Source: an uncultured Phycisphaerales bacterium
Lineage (GTDB): Bacteria; Planctomycetota; Phycisphaerae; Phycisphaerales; UBA1924
Direction of reading: 5' to 3'
Assembly (NCBI GenBank): GCA_903929885.1
Contig: CAIYWI010000023.1
Span: forward strand, 1 to 64,000
DNA length: 64,000 nucleotides
The translations under genes and the position numbers were made by a program. The notes below the pieces were generated by a model, which saw only the letters and a list, made by a program, of their open reading frames with translations, did not search any database and had not been told where the DNA came from. Positions 46,601 to 53,439 of this stretch are shown piece after piece (the first letter of the stretch is position 1; each line of letters begins with the position of its first letter).

Positions 46601-49529
46601 CTGGATCGAGCCGCTGATCATCCCTCTCAAGTTCGCCGACGCCTCGACGCTGGCTCGCACGCTTGACGAGGTGCTCGTGAAGGGCGCGACGCTCACGCCC
46701 GAGGCGATGGGCCTGCAGAAGCAGTTCGGCCGCCTTCGCGTGAGCATCGACGGCAAGCCCGTCGACCCCGAGAACCCGCAGGCCGTGGTGCAGGCCGATC
46801 TCTTCGCGCCCGTGACGGGCCTGGTGATCACCTCCGACGCCGTGATGAACTCGCTCATCGTCGTGGGCACGCCGTCCAACAACAAGGTCGTGCAGGCGAT
46901 GGTGGCGCAGCTCGACGTCGAGGCCGCCTCGGCCGCCAACGCCGTTCGCGTCTTCCCGCTCGTGCACGCCTCGAGCGACCGCGTCGCGGGCATGATCCGC
47001 GATCTCTTCCGTCAGCGAGAGTCCCTGCCCGACATGCGCCCGCAGGACAAGGTCATCATCACCTCCGACGTGCGGACCAACTCGCTGATCGTCGCCACCA
47101 GCCCCAAGAGCGTCGCCATCATCGAGGGCCTCATCAAGACCCTCGACGGCGAGAAGACCAACTACTCCGTGGGCCTGCACGTCGTTCCCGTGCCCGGTTC
47201 CGACGTGCGGCAGCTCGCCCCTCGCATCGACCGGCTCATGAAGGAACGCATCGCCGCCGCCTCGCGGGGCGTCGAGATCAAGAGCCCCCTCGATGCCTTC
47301 AGCATCGAGCCCGAGCCCGTGAGCAACCTGCTCATCGTGGCCTGCAGCCAGGAGAACCTGGTGGTCGTCAAGGAACTCGTGGCAGCCCTCACCGAGGACG
47401 CCGCCAAGGTCGCTGCCGGGCAGCGGACCGATCTCGTGCAGCTCACGCGTGCCCGCGCCGCCGAGGCCGCGCAGTCGCTGGCGGCCCTGTACGTCGACCG
47501 CGAGAACCAGAAGCGCGGCCGCGAGGCCGTGACCGTCACGCCCAACGAGCGGCTCAACGCCCTCGTGATCGCCGGCAACGAGCAGGACATCATCGAGTTG
47601 CGGGCCCTCGCCACGAGGATCGACTCGGCCGAGGTCGCCGCCCGCCAGCAGATCAAGGCCATCGAACTCCGCAGCGCGAACGCTCGCGAGGTCGTGCGGC
47701 TCGTCGAGGCCGTCATCGCCGGCCGGCCGGTCGGCGGCGGCCGAGGCGTCGCCGCACGCCAGGCCACGCGGCTGCAGTTCCTCCGCGAGGCCCTCACGGG
47801 CCAGGTCGTGGCCGAGTCGGGCCGCAAGCCCACCGAGGCCGAGATCGACGGGGCCATCAAGGACCTCGTGATGCTCACGGCCGACCCCCGCACCAACTCG
47901 ATCTGGATCACGGCCCCCGAGTCGATGGTGGCCCTGCTCTCCGAGATGATCGAGGACATCGAGAAGTCCAACGCCGGCGCCCGCAAGATCGAGAAGTTCA
48001 CCCTCGTCAATGCCGACGCGAGGCAGATGGCCCAACTCCTCAAGGAGACCTTCCGACTCGAGCAGCAGGGCGGCGCGCTGGTGCTGCTCCCCGCCGCCGA
48101 GGAGCCCGAGGGCGACGGTGCGTCGCCTGCCGACGCCGCCGCGCCCGCGGGGACACTGCCCACCGTCACCGCCGTGCCCGACGAGCGCCAACAACTCTCC
48201 ATCGCCGTCGACGCCCGCACCAACACGCTCATCGTCAGCGGCACCGACGAATACCTCTCGCTGGTGCGCAAGGTCATCACCGACCTCGACTCCATCGAGG
48301 CCAACGAGCGAGAGCGTCGCGTCTATTCGCTTCGCAACGCCAAGGCCCGCGAGATCGAGACCACGCTTCGGTCCTACTTCAAGGGCGAGAACGACTCCGA
48401 GCGCGCCACGCTGGGCCCGCAGCTCTCGGGCAGTCTCATGCGACGCCTTGAGCAGGAGGTCACCGTCGTCGGCGACGAGAAGTCCAACAAGCTCGTCATC
48501 TCCACCTCGCCCCGATACATGGAGACGGTGCTCAGCATCGTCAACGAGCTCGACACGCCCCCGCCCCAGGTCATGATCCAGGTCCTTCTCGCCGAGGTCA
48601 CGCTCGATTCGACGGAGCAGTGGGGCATGGACATCAGCGTCGGCCCCTTCGGCGGCGAGGGATACAAGATCGGTTCGCTCGCCGGCGGCAGCGGCGTCGC
48701 CACCGCCCTCGGCGTGCCCAACCTCTCCGTCTCCTCCGCCGACTTCGGCATCCTCGTGCGTTCGCTCGAGGCCCAAGGCAAGCTGGAGGTGCTCTCCAAC
48801 CCGCAGGTCACCGTCAACAACAACCAAAAGGCCGAGATCAACGTCGGCGACGACATCGGCGTGGCGGGCAACACCGAGCGGAGCAGTCTCGGCACGCTCA
48901 TCTCCTCCGTCAGTCGAATCCCCGTGGGCATCATCATGAACGTGACGCCCGCCATCAGCGAGGACGGCTTCGTTCGCATGGAGATCACCCCCGAGATCTC
49001 CCAGCTCACCAACCGAACCACGCAGATCAACCGCGACCAGACCTCCCCGGTCATCGCCAAGCGCCGCGTCGACACCGTCGTCACCGTGCGCGACGGTCAG
49101 AGCGTCGTGATCGGCGGGCTCATCCAGACCACGCAGGAGGAACGCCGCTCCAAGGTGCCGATCTTGGGCGACATCCCCGTGCTCGGCCTGCCCTTCCGCA
49201 CCAAGCTCGAAGAGGCCAAGAAGACCGAACTGCTCGTCATCGTCACGCCTCGTGTCATTCCCGGCGTGCCCGGGCAGGGACATGGCATGGCCGAGGACGT
49301 CTCCGAGCAGACCGTCAATCGCATGGAGGATTCCAGCCGCGTGCTGGACTACCTCGAGACGATCAAGGCCGACATCAAGGCCGCTCGCGACCGCGCACGT
49401 CGTCGCCAGCAGGAGGAGGCGGACGGCAACCTCGTCCCCGACGCGGACACCGACCGGTTGCCCGAGCCCGCCACGGTCATTCCGGCGCCCGAACGCCCGC
49501 AGCCGACGTACGTGCAGCCCAAGCAGTGA
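37605..49529 (+). CDS. gspD: Giant secretin (GspD/PilQ family) with about 41 N-domain repeats
   Basis: This outer-membrane secretin has about 3,974 residues, roughly five to six times the normal length. ATG 37605 has SD GGAGG 8 bases upstream and begins a signal peptide (ELIASLTACAGLAVGAWAG); the track's first 98 residues are dropped. After a Pro-rich linker, an N0/STN-like domain (FNFKDAPIDQVLDAFTRESG) lies at about 63-150. Residues about 161-3650 hold roughly 41 diverged secretin N modules of about 85 residues. Each runs 'v-pL-na-a--va--l--lf' to 'v-aD-rTNSLIV-a----i--I--LD'. The secretin barrel is at about 3650-3887, with VLSNPQVTVNNNQKAEINVGDD, then VPILGDIPVLGLPFR and ELLVIVTPRVI. A charged, Pro-rich tail follows and may bind a pilotin. 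It is the last gene of the secretion operon. The frame is open throughout and the copies are diverged at DNA level, so this is not a frameshift or assembly-expansion pattern. Confidence 0.92.
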   Translation: MNRLRTHRPELIASLTACAGLAVGAWAGQPPAPETQPPAQPATNDRSPPVAPPANAPAAEPGLVRFNFKDAPIDQVLDAFTRESGVPIIYEAAIPQGTISFISPGGYAMADAMSILNLNLARFGVHLRRQDQYLYLATIQDAMKKPLPVTDAKGVDAMTPDQIVTVSLPLDNARAELVAEQIKPMLGAYGGVLAVPAQNMVVVVESAAQVRRIRDIVQAIDAVRPVDSAFRIFPLRNAQADAVLAALRGLVGERVTTVIVDADGKKRTLQEQQVAGLQLASDPRTNSIIAVGTASRIKTVEELISLLDTPDSGGVDRQMQTFVVAGTTPEAAAQQLKALFAGEDPKQLPTIIPLTEVGKVTVVAAMPQLARATALLAQLDPGVTTSQGGGQATGGSKLERRAAFVPLKYATAASVEAIASKLLPPKMNQVVKVVAGPDGKSVVIAGPDGEVANLERTIAALDVQNASEQEIRIVQVTDADPAAVLAQAQELYAKAGKAEHAPVAATVDAVARTITLIAPRLTLRDFETVLAGVRAASAGAVETRTFTLAASRPTVLAARLTRLLGVMMPASGTAEIPDVPPQVDAVDELGLLVVRARAQQLGAIAQLVEKLDGRDGTPRELRVVPVTEGKAAALKDRAMPLYLQQVEKAGPVEALAVTVDEQTNSLLVVAARAEIDRFSRILEELQKQSGPAREVRLFEIKMAKAQDIVTFLADMASSSRTLTAKGGVEPAFEVIEATNSVMVAARPDQMPIIDSLIRSLDGRQAADRPPVRILKLRSTDAANLASILQKEFDKRSPDQRSRDPVSIEADPGTNTLIISASEAALTEIESVVAKLNETEAAGADGREIRIFPLKVARAEDLAQTIDQMFPDPPVPLDPRTRQPRLDLKQPREVVVRADRATNSLIVDAPVQRLAGFEQIVRSLDQAKVAADVVFRTYRIERAEINNLARTIRDLASSGTLASIGKVSTAPISVSVDAPTRMLVVSGHADAFPAIEELIKKVDSLPETSPTDLKLYPLAKARAERLAPIVQRLLASRVREARLAAGKARPDDDRLVEVTADAASNTLIVSAPAEGIAVADGIIKALDADSVATATEVRVFRLGKGAAETAAQTLRQTLKAQSSPGEPEAVVTPEATSNTITVVGTSTQLERAAKLIESLDVAVDIEGLGVRTVSLKHARAEALAPVMEQVLKTESGLDRLPQWARQQAIARGAVEQPRIRVAAEPRINALIVSGPRSVLDMAEEVAAQLDVEGDEARSDAQRRLVRVITLQNSDAAQLATNISAVFAEERSAEPAPLVRVDPQANAIIVRGTQRQMELIEQLTTSLDKAAAATSRQMRTIAVDKSRVDAEMLARMLERLMRQQGGGKVEVISAEELLKRHGGQSAEQPVSPPAPQEGDKPAEPKKTGALHVIPLHHLACGPVRGSSVLFSPAEPRQDAPAWMAFIAAAAVGVAPASASQPQPDAQPPAAAAAGEDDDQPVTIAVDKATNSIVVVGSPRQTDRVARLADQLSTQLPAQPGQVRVVTMPPASDVVAMSQVINQTIAQLSSTAQGRRSAFSGPVTVTPDPAGSALIVFANDIDFETVGGVIAGVSRLDNPVRTTIKVYPLVNINAFRALQAVRDLFNPTGSGAQARRVRSMDVSIMPRGAGAAEQPSPASVRIDPTTVRVTADPTGTSLLVAAPVEAFPLIDALLETLDQNPARDRLAIRRYPLTHAKADQLAGTFQQLFDRQRQGAGAADAPQTAFIADARTNALLVTGSSTQHQEVERLLAAADATAESPDSSMEILTLKQAAATTVQRIVEQVVVGNDPGRREKVRIFAQDGSNMLVVRAPREQLEQIKELVARIDTAETGGLPVHSIKLERADADAVAAALQRFFAERAQVSSRPGRPAPNRVAVVGDKRTGTIIVTAADADFEQVKTLVATFDSPSPTADMVFRIVPLRNASVTEIGDTVRNMVEEIRWTAMTSGNAEGADRQVFIQLNDASNSVVLMGKAEQIATIEKLLSALDVAPEQRAAMAVRSVPVTNADMVAVKSVLEKAFSTPNWRPWRGPDPAAVTVQVDRLRKSLILVGKVEQLDKAQAYIKELDTSPAGKERRVEAIALNHARAERAANNLRQFFTDRARGQGVDSSGVSIIGSPDGNAIVVSAEETDLAMVKELVAQLDQPDAGKDRRIELFVLRNGVARETADVLRSMFTKADSPSERVVITPQVATNSLVISAPETIFEEVAGLLKQLDAPPTADAANIETIALSTARAQDVATALKSALPANVKVVVTPVTRSNSLLLTGSKEAIALVIEQVKKIDTEPVRSGQVFRRYKLANADAMSVADTLEQVIRARPRNPTDAETSIDYARAENTLTVYAPSDEVEEIERIIQELDKPSEVERTTEFVKLDFANAEQTASALKLFYGRTASEVTDPAARNVTILADPLSNSLVIRADASQWEGIRALLAKLDTKEYDTRRQLAVVPLAYADAASIARALNEGFRAPLEEQRRLAQARAQTQRPQGQGRQSAQNEPSSLVDPEGLPTVSAETQTNSLIIFAGAAELERIQQVIRQLDVSGFADMPAARIIPLKSGKPSQVASMIRELYLNKNDRSSQAIGPRSVLVIGDDTSGSLIVRADDEKYAQILALARTLEEQGQLGRVQPHVVKLRTVAAGRLRQTLLSTFTPTARAQGETLAVEIDRSSNSLVIACSDRLLQEIRKVIDELDAPPAAQGQDAGNGLPPSLSQSVFIIDVANNDPAQVRQMLESMGVTGPQDPTAPGVVAEPVTIVPMTSRRAIAVLASAGDGRTIEALVKAMDAAPAEADQIVAMVPLKLASAKTLAATLSAMLQPSEGVVGATPGKALAEHVRRLGISRTGVDQSDRKIDLTRAIRVLADEESNSLVIASTQANVDALRDLVRLMDTLPAGDAVMVRIFPLANASAVRVKQVVEQLFAQGESLRRLPGTDRQGLPPTAVGQALAGEIAATVDERTNTLIVAGREEGVALVEVLIKDLDSDRAANWIEPLIIPLKFADASTLARTLDEVLVKGATLTPEAMGLQKQFGRLRVSIDGKPVDPENPQAVVQADLFAPVTGLVITSDAVMNSLIVVGTPSNNKVVQAMVAQLDVEAASAANAVRVFPLVHASSDRVAGMIRDLFRQRESLPDMRPQDKVIITSDVRTNSLIVATSPKSVAIIEGLIKTLDGEKTNYSVGLHVVPVPGSDVRQLAPRIDRLMKERIAAASRGVEIKSPLDAFSIEPEPVSNLLIVACSQENLVVVKELVAALTEDAAKVAAGQRTDLVQLTRARAAEAAQSLAALYVDRENQKRGREAVTVTPNERLNALVIAGNEQDIIELRALATRIDSAEVAARQQIKAIELRSANAREVVRLVEAVIAGRPVGGGRGVAARQATRLQFLREALTGQVVAESGRKPTEAEIDGAIKDLVMLTADPRTNSIWITAPESMVALLSEMIEDIEKSNAGARKIEKFTLVNADARQMAQLLKETFRLEQQGGALVLLPAAEEPEGDGASPADAAAPAGTLPTVTAVPDERQQLSIAVDARTNTLIVSGTDEYLSLVRKVITDLDSIEANERERRVYSLRNAKAREIETTLRSYFKGENDSERATLGPQLSGSLMRRLEQEVTVVGDEKSNKLVISTSPRYMETVLSIVNELDTPPPQVMIQVLLAEVTLDSTEQWGMDISVGPFGGEGYKIGSLAGGSGVATALGVPNLSVSSADFGILVRSLEAQGKLEVLSNPQVTVNNNQKAEINVGDDIGVAGNTERSSLGTLISSVSRIPVGIIMNVTPAISEDGFVRMEITPEISQLTNRTTQINRDQTSPVIAKRRVDTVVTVRDGQSVVIGGLIQTTQEERRSKVPILGDIPVLGLPFRTKLEEAKKTELLVIVTPRVIPGVPGQGHGMAEDVSEQTVNRMEDSSRVLDYLETIKADIKAARDRARRRQQEEADGNLVPDADTDRLPEPATVIPAPERPQPTYVQPKQ
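38085..48560 (+). repeat. Array of about 41 diverged secretin N-domain modules (coding)
   Basis: Hand parsing of the translation gives about 41 units averaging 85 residues. Each ends near 'TNSLIV...I..LI..LD' and begins with a short strand of the '-R-FPL-NA-A' type. Many units share only the hydrophobic pattern. Codon-level echoes such as ACCAACTCGCTG recur (for example near 39589, 40307, 44230, 45200 and 47090). Units near the centre (about residues 1368-1480) are interrupted by a low-complexity insert. The exact number may shift by two or three with a profile search. Confidence 0.85.
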
Positions 49530-49592
49530 TTTCCCGCCGCGGCGCGATCCTCGATGCGTCGACGCGGTCGTTGTCGCATACCCTCTCCCGCC

Positions 49593-50117
49593 GTGCTGAA
49601 GGCGACCTGGTCATCATGCTGCCGGTGCATCGGGTGGCTTTTCATGGCCGCCGCATTGGCCGTTCATCTTGGCGGATGTGTCGCCGACGACGGCAAACGG
49701 CCGGCCGTCGGCAAGCCCCCGGCCAATGCCCGTCCCGGCACCATGTTTCTCGCCGCCCAGGCCTTCCGCGACACCAACGCCAACGGCTGTCTCGATTCCG
49801 GCCTCCTGACGGTCTACATCTTCCCGCCCAACTACCCCCGCTCCGTGCAGATCCCCGGCACCTTCGACCTCAAGCTCGTCGGTCGCGGCGGCGTCCTCAT
49901 CCGCGAATGGACGCTCGAGGCCCCCGGCCCCGATGTCGCCCCCGTCAATGCCGGTGTCGGTCCCGGCTACGTCATCCGCCTGAGTCTGCTCGACAAGGAG
50001 GGAAGCGATCAACTTCCCTGGCAGTCGGTTGACATCCTCTCCAGATTCACCGACCGCCAAGGGCAGTCTGTCGAGGCTTCGCCTACCTCCGTGCAAGTAG
50101 GTAGAACAAACCCCTGA
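49593..50117 (+). CDS. Putative lipoprotein following the secretin
   Basis: This protein has about 174 residues. I choose GTG 49593, which gives a basic start followed by IGWLFMAAALAVHLGGC, a lipoprotein signal with lipobox LGGC. The ORF track starts at 49554 with unlikely extra residues, and ATG 49644 is a later alternative. The mature part has a beta-rich pattern (GTMFLAAQAFRDTNANGCLD..LLTVYIFPPNY) that I do not recognise. It lies 63 bases after the secretin gene, so it could be a secretin-associated lipoprotein (pilotin-like), but this is position-based inference. A hairpin follows its stop. Confidence 0.65.
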   Translation: MLKATWSSCCRCIGWLFMAAALAVHLGGCVADDGKRPAVGKPPANARPGTMFLAAQAFRDTNANGCLDSGLLTVYIFPPNYPRSVQIPGTFDLKLVGRGGVLIREWTLEAPGPDVAPVNAGVGPGYVIRLSLLDKEGSDQLPWQSVDILSRFTDRQGQSVEASPTSVQVGRTNP

Positions 50118-50140
50118 CGACACGGCGCAACGCCGCGTCG
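50118..50140 (+). terminator. Hairpin after the lipoprotein gene
   Basis: CGACACGGCG-CAA-CGCCGCGTCG pairs over 10 positions with one A-C mismatch, directly after the stop at 50117. No T-run follows. It may mark the end of the secretion operon, possibly with Rho help. Confidence 0.4.
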
Positions 50141-50274
50141 GGGCTGCCCTCTCGCATGGGTGCTTAGCGCACTCTTATCCGAATCTTCGGACCGGGCGAC
50201 AACAATCATGCATCGCGGCAGGCACCTGGGCTGTCGTTCAGGCTGTGCCCTCGCCCCTCCCGGAGTCGCTCCAG

Positions 50275-51321
50275 ATGAAGAACCTCGTCGCCCCCTTGGC
50301 CCTCACCCTCCTCTCCGCCGCCTCCATCGCCGCCCCGTCGGCCGACGTTCGCCTCCAGGGCGCGGGCGCCACCTTCCCCAACCCCCTCTATCAACGCTGG
50401 GTGAGCGAGTTCCAGAAGACCAATCCCACCGTCAAGATCGACTACCAGTCGATCGGGTCGGGTGGCGGCATCAAGGCCATCACCGAGAAGACGGTCCATT
50501 TCGCCGGCAGCGACGCCCCCCTCAACAAGAAGGAACTCACCGCGCTCGGCGAGACCAACGTCGTGCAGATCCCCACCTGCGCCGGCGCCGTGGTTCCCGC
50601 GTACAACCTGCCCGACGTCAAGGAAGCCATCAACTTCACCGGCGAGATCCTCGCCGACATCTACGCCGGCAAGATCTCCAAGTGGAATGACGCCCGGATC
50701 GCCGAGGTCAATCCGGGCGTGAAGCTCCCCGAGATGGCCATCACCCCGGCGTGGCGCTCCGACGGTTCGGGCACCACCTACGTCTTCACCAACTTCCTGG
50801 CCACCCAGAGCGAGGCCTTCAAGGGCTCGATCGGCGCGGGCAAGCAGGTGCAGTGGCCGATGGGCCAGGGCGGCAAGGGCAACGAGGGTGTCGCCGCCGC
50901 GGTGCAGGGCACCACCGGCGCCGTCGGTTACATCGAGCTCAACTACGCCTTGGCCAACAAGATCAGCTTCGGCGCGGTCCGCAACAAGGCCGGAAAGTTC
51001 ATCAAGGCCAGCAACGAGAGCGTTTCGGCCGCCGGAGCGGGTGCCGCCGCGTCGCTGCAGGGCAGCGTCCTGGCCGCCAACATCTGGAACCAGCCCGGCG
51101 ACAACGCCTATCCCATCGCGTCGTTCACCTACATGATCTTCCACAAGGACATCAACACCGCCAAGAACGCCGACGAGGCCAAGGCCCTGCTCGACTTCCT
51201 GACCTGGTGCATCAACGACGGGCAGAAGGTCGCCGCCACCATGGACTACGCCCCGCTCGATCCCGCCGTCAAGGCCAAGGTCGAGGAGGCCCTCAAGACC
51301 GCCTCCTTCAAGGCCAAGTGA
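50275..51321 (+). CDS. pstS: Phosphate ABC transporter substrate-binding protein PstS
   Basis: This is a 348-residue periplasmic protein. ATG 50275 gives the signal peptide MKNLVAPLALTLLSAASIAA; the track's ten upstream residues are dropped. Family motifs are LQGAGATFPNPLYQRW, then SIGSGGGIKAI and FAGSDAPL, which line the phosphate-binding cleft, and SGTTYVFTNFL. It delivers phosphate to the PstCA channel. A perfect terminator separates it from pstC, so it can be made in excess of the membrane parts. No convincing Pho-box was found upstream. Confidence 0.95.
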   Translation: MKNLVAPLALTLLSAASIAAPSADVRLQGAGATFPNPLYQRWVSEFQKTNPTVKIDYQSIGSGGGIKAITEKTVHFAGSDAPLNKKELTALGETNVVQIPTCAGAVVPAYNLPDVKEAINFTGEILADIYAGKISKWNDARIAEVNPGVKLPEMAITPAWRSDGSGTTYVFTNFLATQSEAFKGSIGAGKQVQWPMGQGGKGNEGVAAAVQGTTGAVGYIELNYALANKISFGAVRNKAGKFIKASNESVSAAGAGAAASLQGSVLAANIWNQPGDNAYPIASFTYMIFHKDINTAKNADEAKALLDFLTWCINDGQKVAATMDYAPLDPAVKAKVEEALKTASFKAK

Positions 51322-51401
51322 TTGGCGGCTGGGGGCGACGGGCCTTGCGTTTCGTCCTTGCCCCCCCTCCCCGTCGCTGGATACGCTCCAACCCGGTCCA
51401 G

Positions 51402-51431
51402 AACGCCGCGATCCGTCATCGCGGCGTTTTT
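51402..51431 (+). terminator. Intrinsic terminator/attenuator between pstS and pstC
   Basis: AACGCCGCGAT-CCGTC-ATCGCGGCGTT is a perfect 11-bp stem with a 5-base loop, running into TTTTTGTT. It lies 80 bases after pstS and 20 bases before pstC, and could give partial readthrough. Confidence 0.9.
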
Positions 51432-51450
51432 GTTCCCGCCGTCATCCCTC

Positions 51451-52554
51451 ATGGACGATTCCTCCACTTCCCTCTCCGACGATGGCAGCCGCCGGTCTCG
51501 CCGGCGACGACTGCTCACGTTCGCGGATGGAGCGCTCCTCTGGGGAGCCAGGTCCAGCGGCGTGCTCGTCCTGCTGATGCTGGCCAGCCTCGTCGTGGTG
51601 CTCGCCGCGGCTGCATGGCCCAGCTTCCGGGCCTTCGGGCCGGGATTCCTCACCTCCTCCGAGTGGCGACCCAACGAACTCGAGCGGCCCATGCGAAACG
51701 AGGCGGGCCAACTCGTCATCGAGGACGGCGAGACGGTCATGGAGGTCGTGCCCCCCGAGTTCGGCGCACTGCCTGTCGTCTATGGCACGCTGGTGAGTTC
51801 CGTGCTCGCGCTGGTCTTCGCGGTTCCGCTCAGTCTGGGCGCCGCGGTCTTCCTGGTTCGAGTCGCGCCCAAGTGGCGGATCGCCGGACCGCTCTCGTTC
51901 CTCGTCGAGTTCCTCGCCGCGATCCCGAGTCTGGCGTACGGCGTCTGGGGGCTCTTCGTCCTCGCTCCCTTGCTGCAGGATCGCGTCGAGCCGCTGCTGC
52001 GGTCGGTCTTGGGGCCGGTGCCGGGCTTGGGCTGGCTCTTCCGCGAAACCGTCGAGGTCGGCGGCCAGGTTGTCACTCGCGACATTCCCCTCACCGGCCG
52101 CGACATGCTGTGCGGCAGTCTGATCCTGGCCATCATGATCGTGCCGATCATCACCGCCATCAGCCGCGACGTGCTCAAGGCCGTGCCTCGAGTCCAGATC
52201 GAGGGGTCGATCGCGATGGGGGCCACGTGGTGGCAGAGCACTTGGTCGATGCTCCGCTACAGCCGCAGCGGGCTGGCCGGGGCGATCATGCTCGGGCTTG
52301 CCCGCGCCGCCGGCGAGACGATGGCCGTCACGATGGTGATCGGCAACAACAATCGGATCTCGCCGTCGCCGTTCGCCCCCGCCCAGACCATGGCGAGCCT
52401 GCTCGCCAACGAGTTCGCCGAGGCCAGTTCCACCCTCCATCGTTCCGCGCTCCTTCAGGTGGCGCTCATCCTGCTGGTCATGTCCCTGTTCATCAACATT
52501 CTGGCCCGGTGGCTGGTGGGGGGCTCGCAGGCCCACGCCGCCGCCGCACATTGA
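51451..52554 (+). CDS. pstC: Phosphate ABC transporter permease PstC
   Basis: This is a 367-residue inner-membrane permease. ATG 51451 (MDDSSTSLSDD) is chosen; the track's 43 residues upstream cross the terminator. Six membrane helices are visible, starting with VLVLLMLASLVVVLAAAAW. Periplasmic inserts (about 68-105 and 180-215) make it slightly longer than usual. The EAA-type loop and the AAGETMAVTMVIGNN segment are family signatures. It pairs with PstA to form the channel. Confidence 0.93.
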   Translation: MDDSSTSLSDDGSRRSRRRRLLTFADGALLWGARSSGVLVLLMLASLVVVLAAAAWPSFRAFGPGFLTSSEWRPNELERPMRNEAGQLVIEDGETVMEVVPPEFGALPVVYGTLVSSVLALVFAVPLSLGAAVFLVRVAPKWRIAGPLSFLVEFLAAIPSLAYGVWGLFVLAPLLQDRVEPLLRSVLGPVPGLGWLFRETVEVGGQVVTRDIPLTGRDMLCGSLILAIMIVPIITAISRDVLKAVPRVQIEGSIAMGATWWQSTWSMLRYSRSGLAGAIMLGLARAAGETMAVTMVIGNNNRISPSPFAPAQTMASLLANEFAEASSTLHRSALLQVALILLVMSLFINILARWLVGGSQAHAAAAH

Positions 52555-52578
52555 CCCCGCGATTTCCCCCGACCCCGC

Positions 52579-53439
52579 ATGCGACGAACCGCCTACGACC
52601 TGTATCGCCGCTCGCTCAGCGCCCTGATCTTCGCCGGGTGCGTCGGGTGCGCCGTGCTCATCGTCGGCGTGCTGGGCTGGGTGATCGGCTACCTCTCGTC
52701 CATCGGCGCCAGTTCCCTATCCATCGGATTCTTCACCGAACTGCCAAGCGGTGACGTCGCCAATCCCGGCGGCATGAAGCACGCCATCCTCGGCACGCTC
52801 GCCCTGGTCGCCATGGCCGGCGTGATCGGCGTTCCGCTCGGCGTCGCCACCGGGATCTACCTCGCCGAGTTCAAGCAGGATCGCTACATCCTCGCGCCCG
52901 TTCGTTTCACCGCAGACGTGCTCGCCGGCGTGCCCAGCATCGTCATCGGCATCCTCGGCTACGAACTCGTGGTCGTGCCCATGGGCAGCTACAACGGCTG
53001 GGCGGGTGCCTTCGCGCTGGCCTTCATCATGGTCCCGATTGTCGCCCGCACCAGCGAAGAGATGCTCCGTCTGGTGCCGGACAGCTACCGGGCCGCGTCC
53101 CTCGCGTTGGGGGCCACCAAGGCACAGACCATCACCCGCGTCGTCCTGCCCGCGGCCACCGGCAGTCTCATCACCGGCATCATGCTCGCGTTGGCCCGGA
53201 TCTGCGGCGAGACCGCCCCCCTGCTTTTCACCGCGCTGGGCAGCCGCCTGCTCACGCTTGACCCCAACAAGCCCTTCCCCTCGCTCACCGTCCAGATCTA
53301 CACATACGCTACCGGCCCGTATCCTGAACAGAAGCGTCTTGCCTGGGCCGGCATTCTCGTCCTCGTCGCCTTGCTGCTGGCCCTCAATGCCCTGATTCGC
53401 TACGTGGCCAGTCGGTCGATCACCCGGAGCATCGCGTGA
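52579..53439 (+). CDS. pstA: Phosphate ABC transporter permease PstA
   Basis: This 286-residue permease begins at ATG 52579, 24 bases after pstC. The family segments are [15 protein letters not shown], then [32 protein letters not shown] (the EAA loop contacting PstB) and [15 protein letters not shown]. Six membrane helices are visible. The stop overlaps pstB by GTGA, so translation is coupled. Confidence 0.94.
   Translation: MRRTAYDLYRRSLSALIFAGCVGCAVLIVGVLGWVIGYLSSIGASSLSIGFFTELPSGDVANPGGMKHAILGTLALVAMAGVIGVPLGVATGIYLAEFKQDRYILAPVRFTADVLAGVPSIVIGILGYELVVVPMGSYNGWAGAFALAFIMVPIVARTSEEMLRLVPDSYRAASLALGATKAQTITRVVLPAATGSLITGIMLALARICGETAPLLFTALGSRLLTLDPNKPFPSLTVQIYTYATGPYPEQKRLAWAGILVLVALLLALNALIRYVASRSITRSIA

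Noticed and set aside
38085-48560. Repeat array as a recent tandem DNA duplication or assembly artefact
   Set aside because: The modules are strongly diverged in sequence and length, with no long identical DNA copies, so it reads as an old, selected array.
37431-49283. Two very long antisense ORFs (1,912 and 2,011 codons) opposite the giant secretin
   Set aside because: They mirror the + strand gene and come from GC-rich third positions removing stops. Their translations are low-complexity His/Arg/Gly/Asp-rich with no domain.
50231-50249. CTGTCGT / CTGTGCC direct repeat upstream of pstS as a Pho box
   Set aside because: The period is 12 instead of 11 bases and the repeats match poorly, so it is probably chance.
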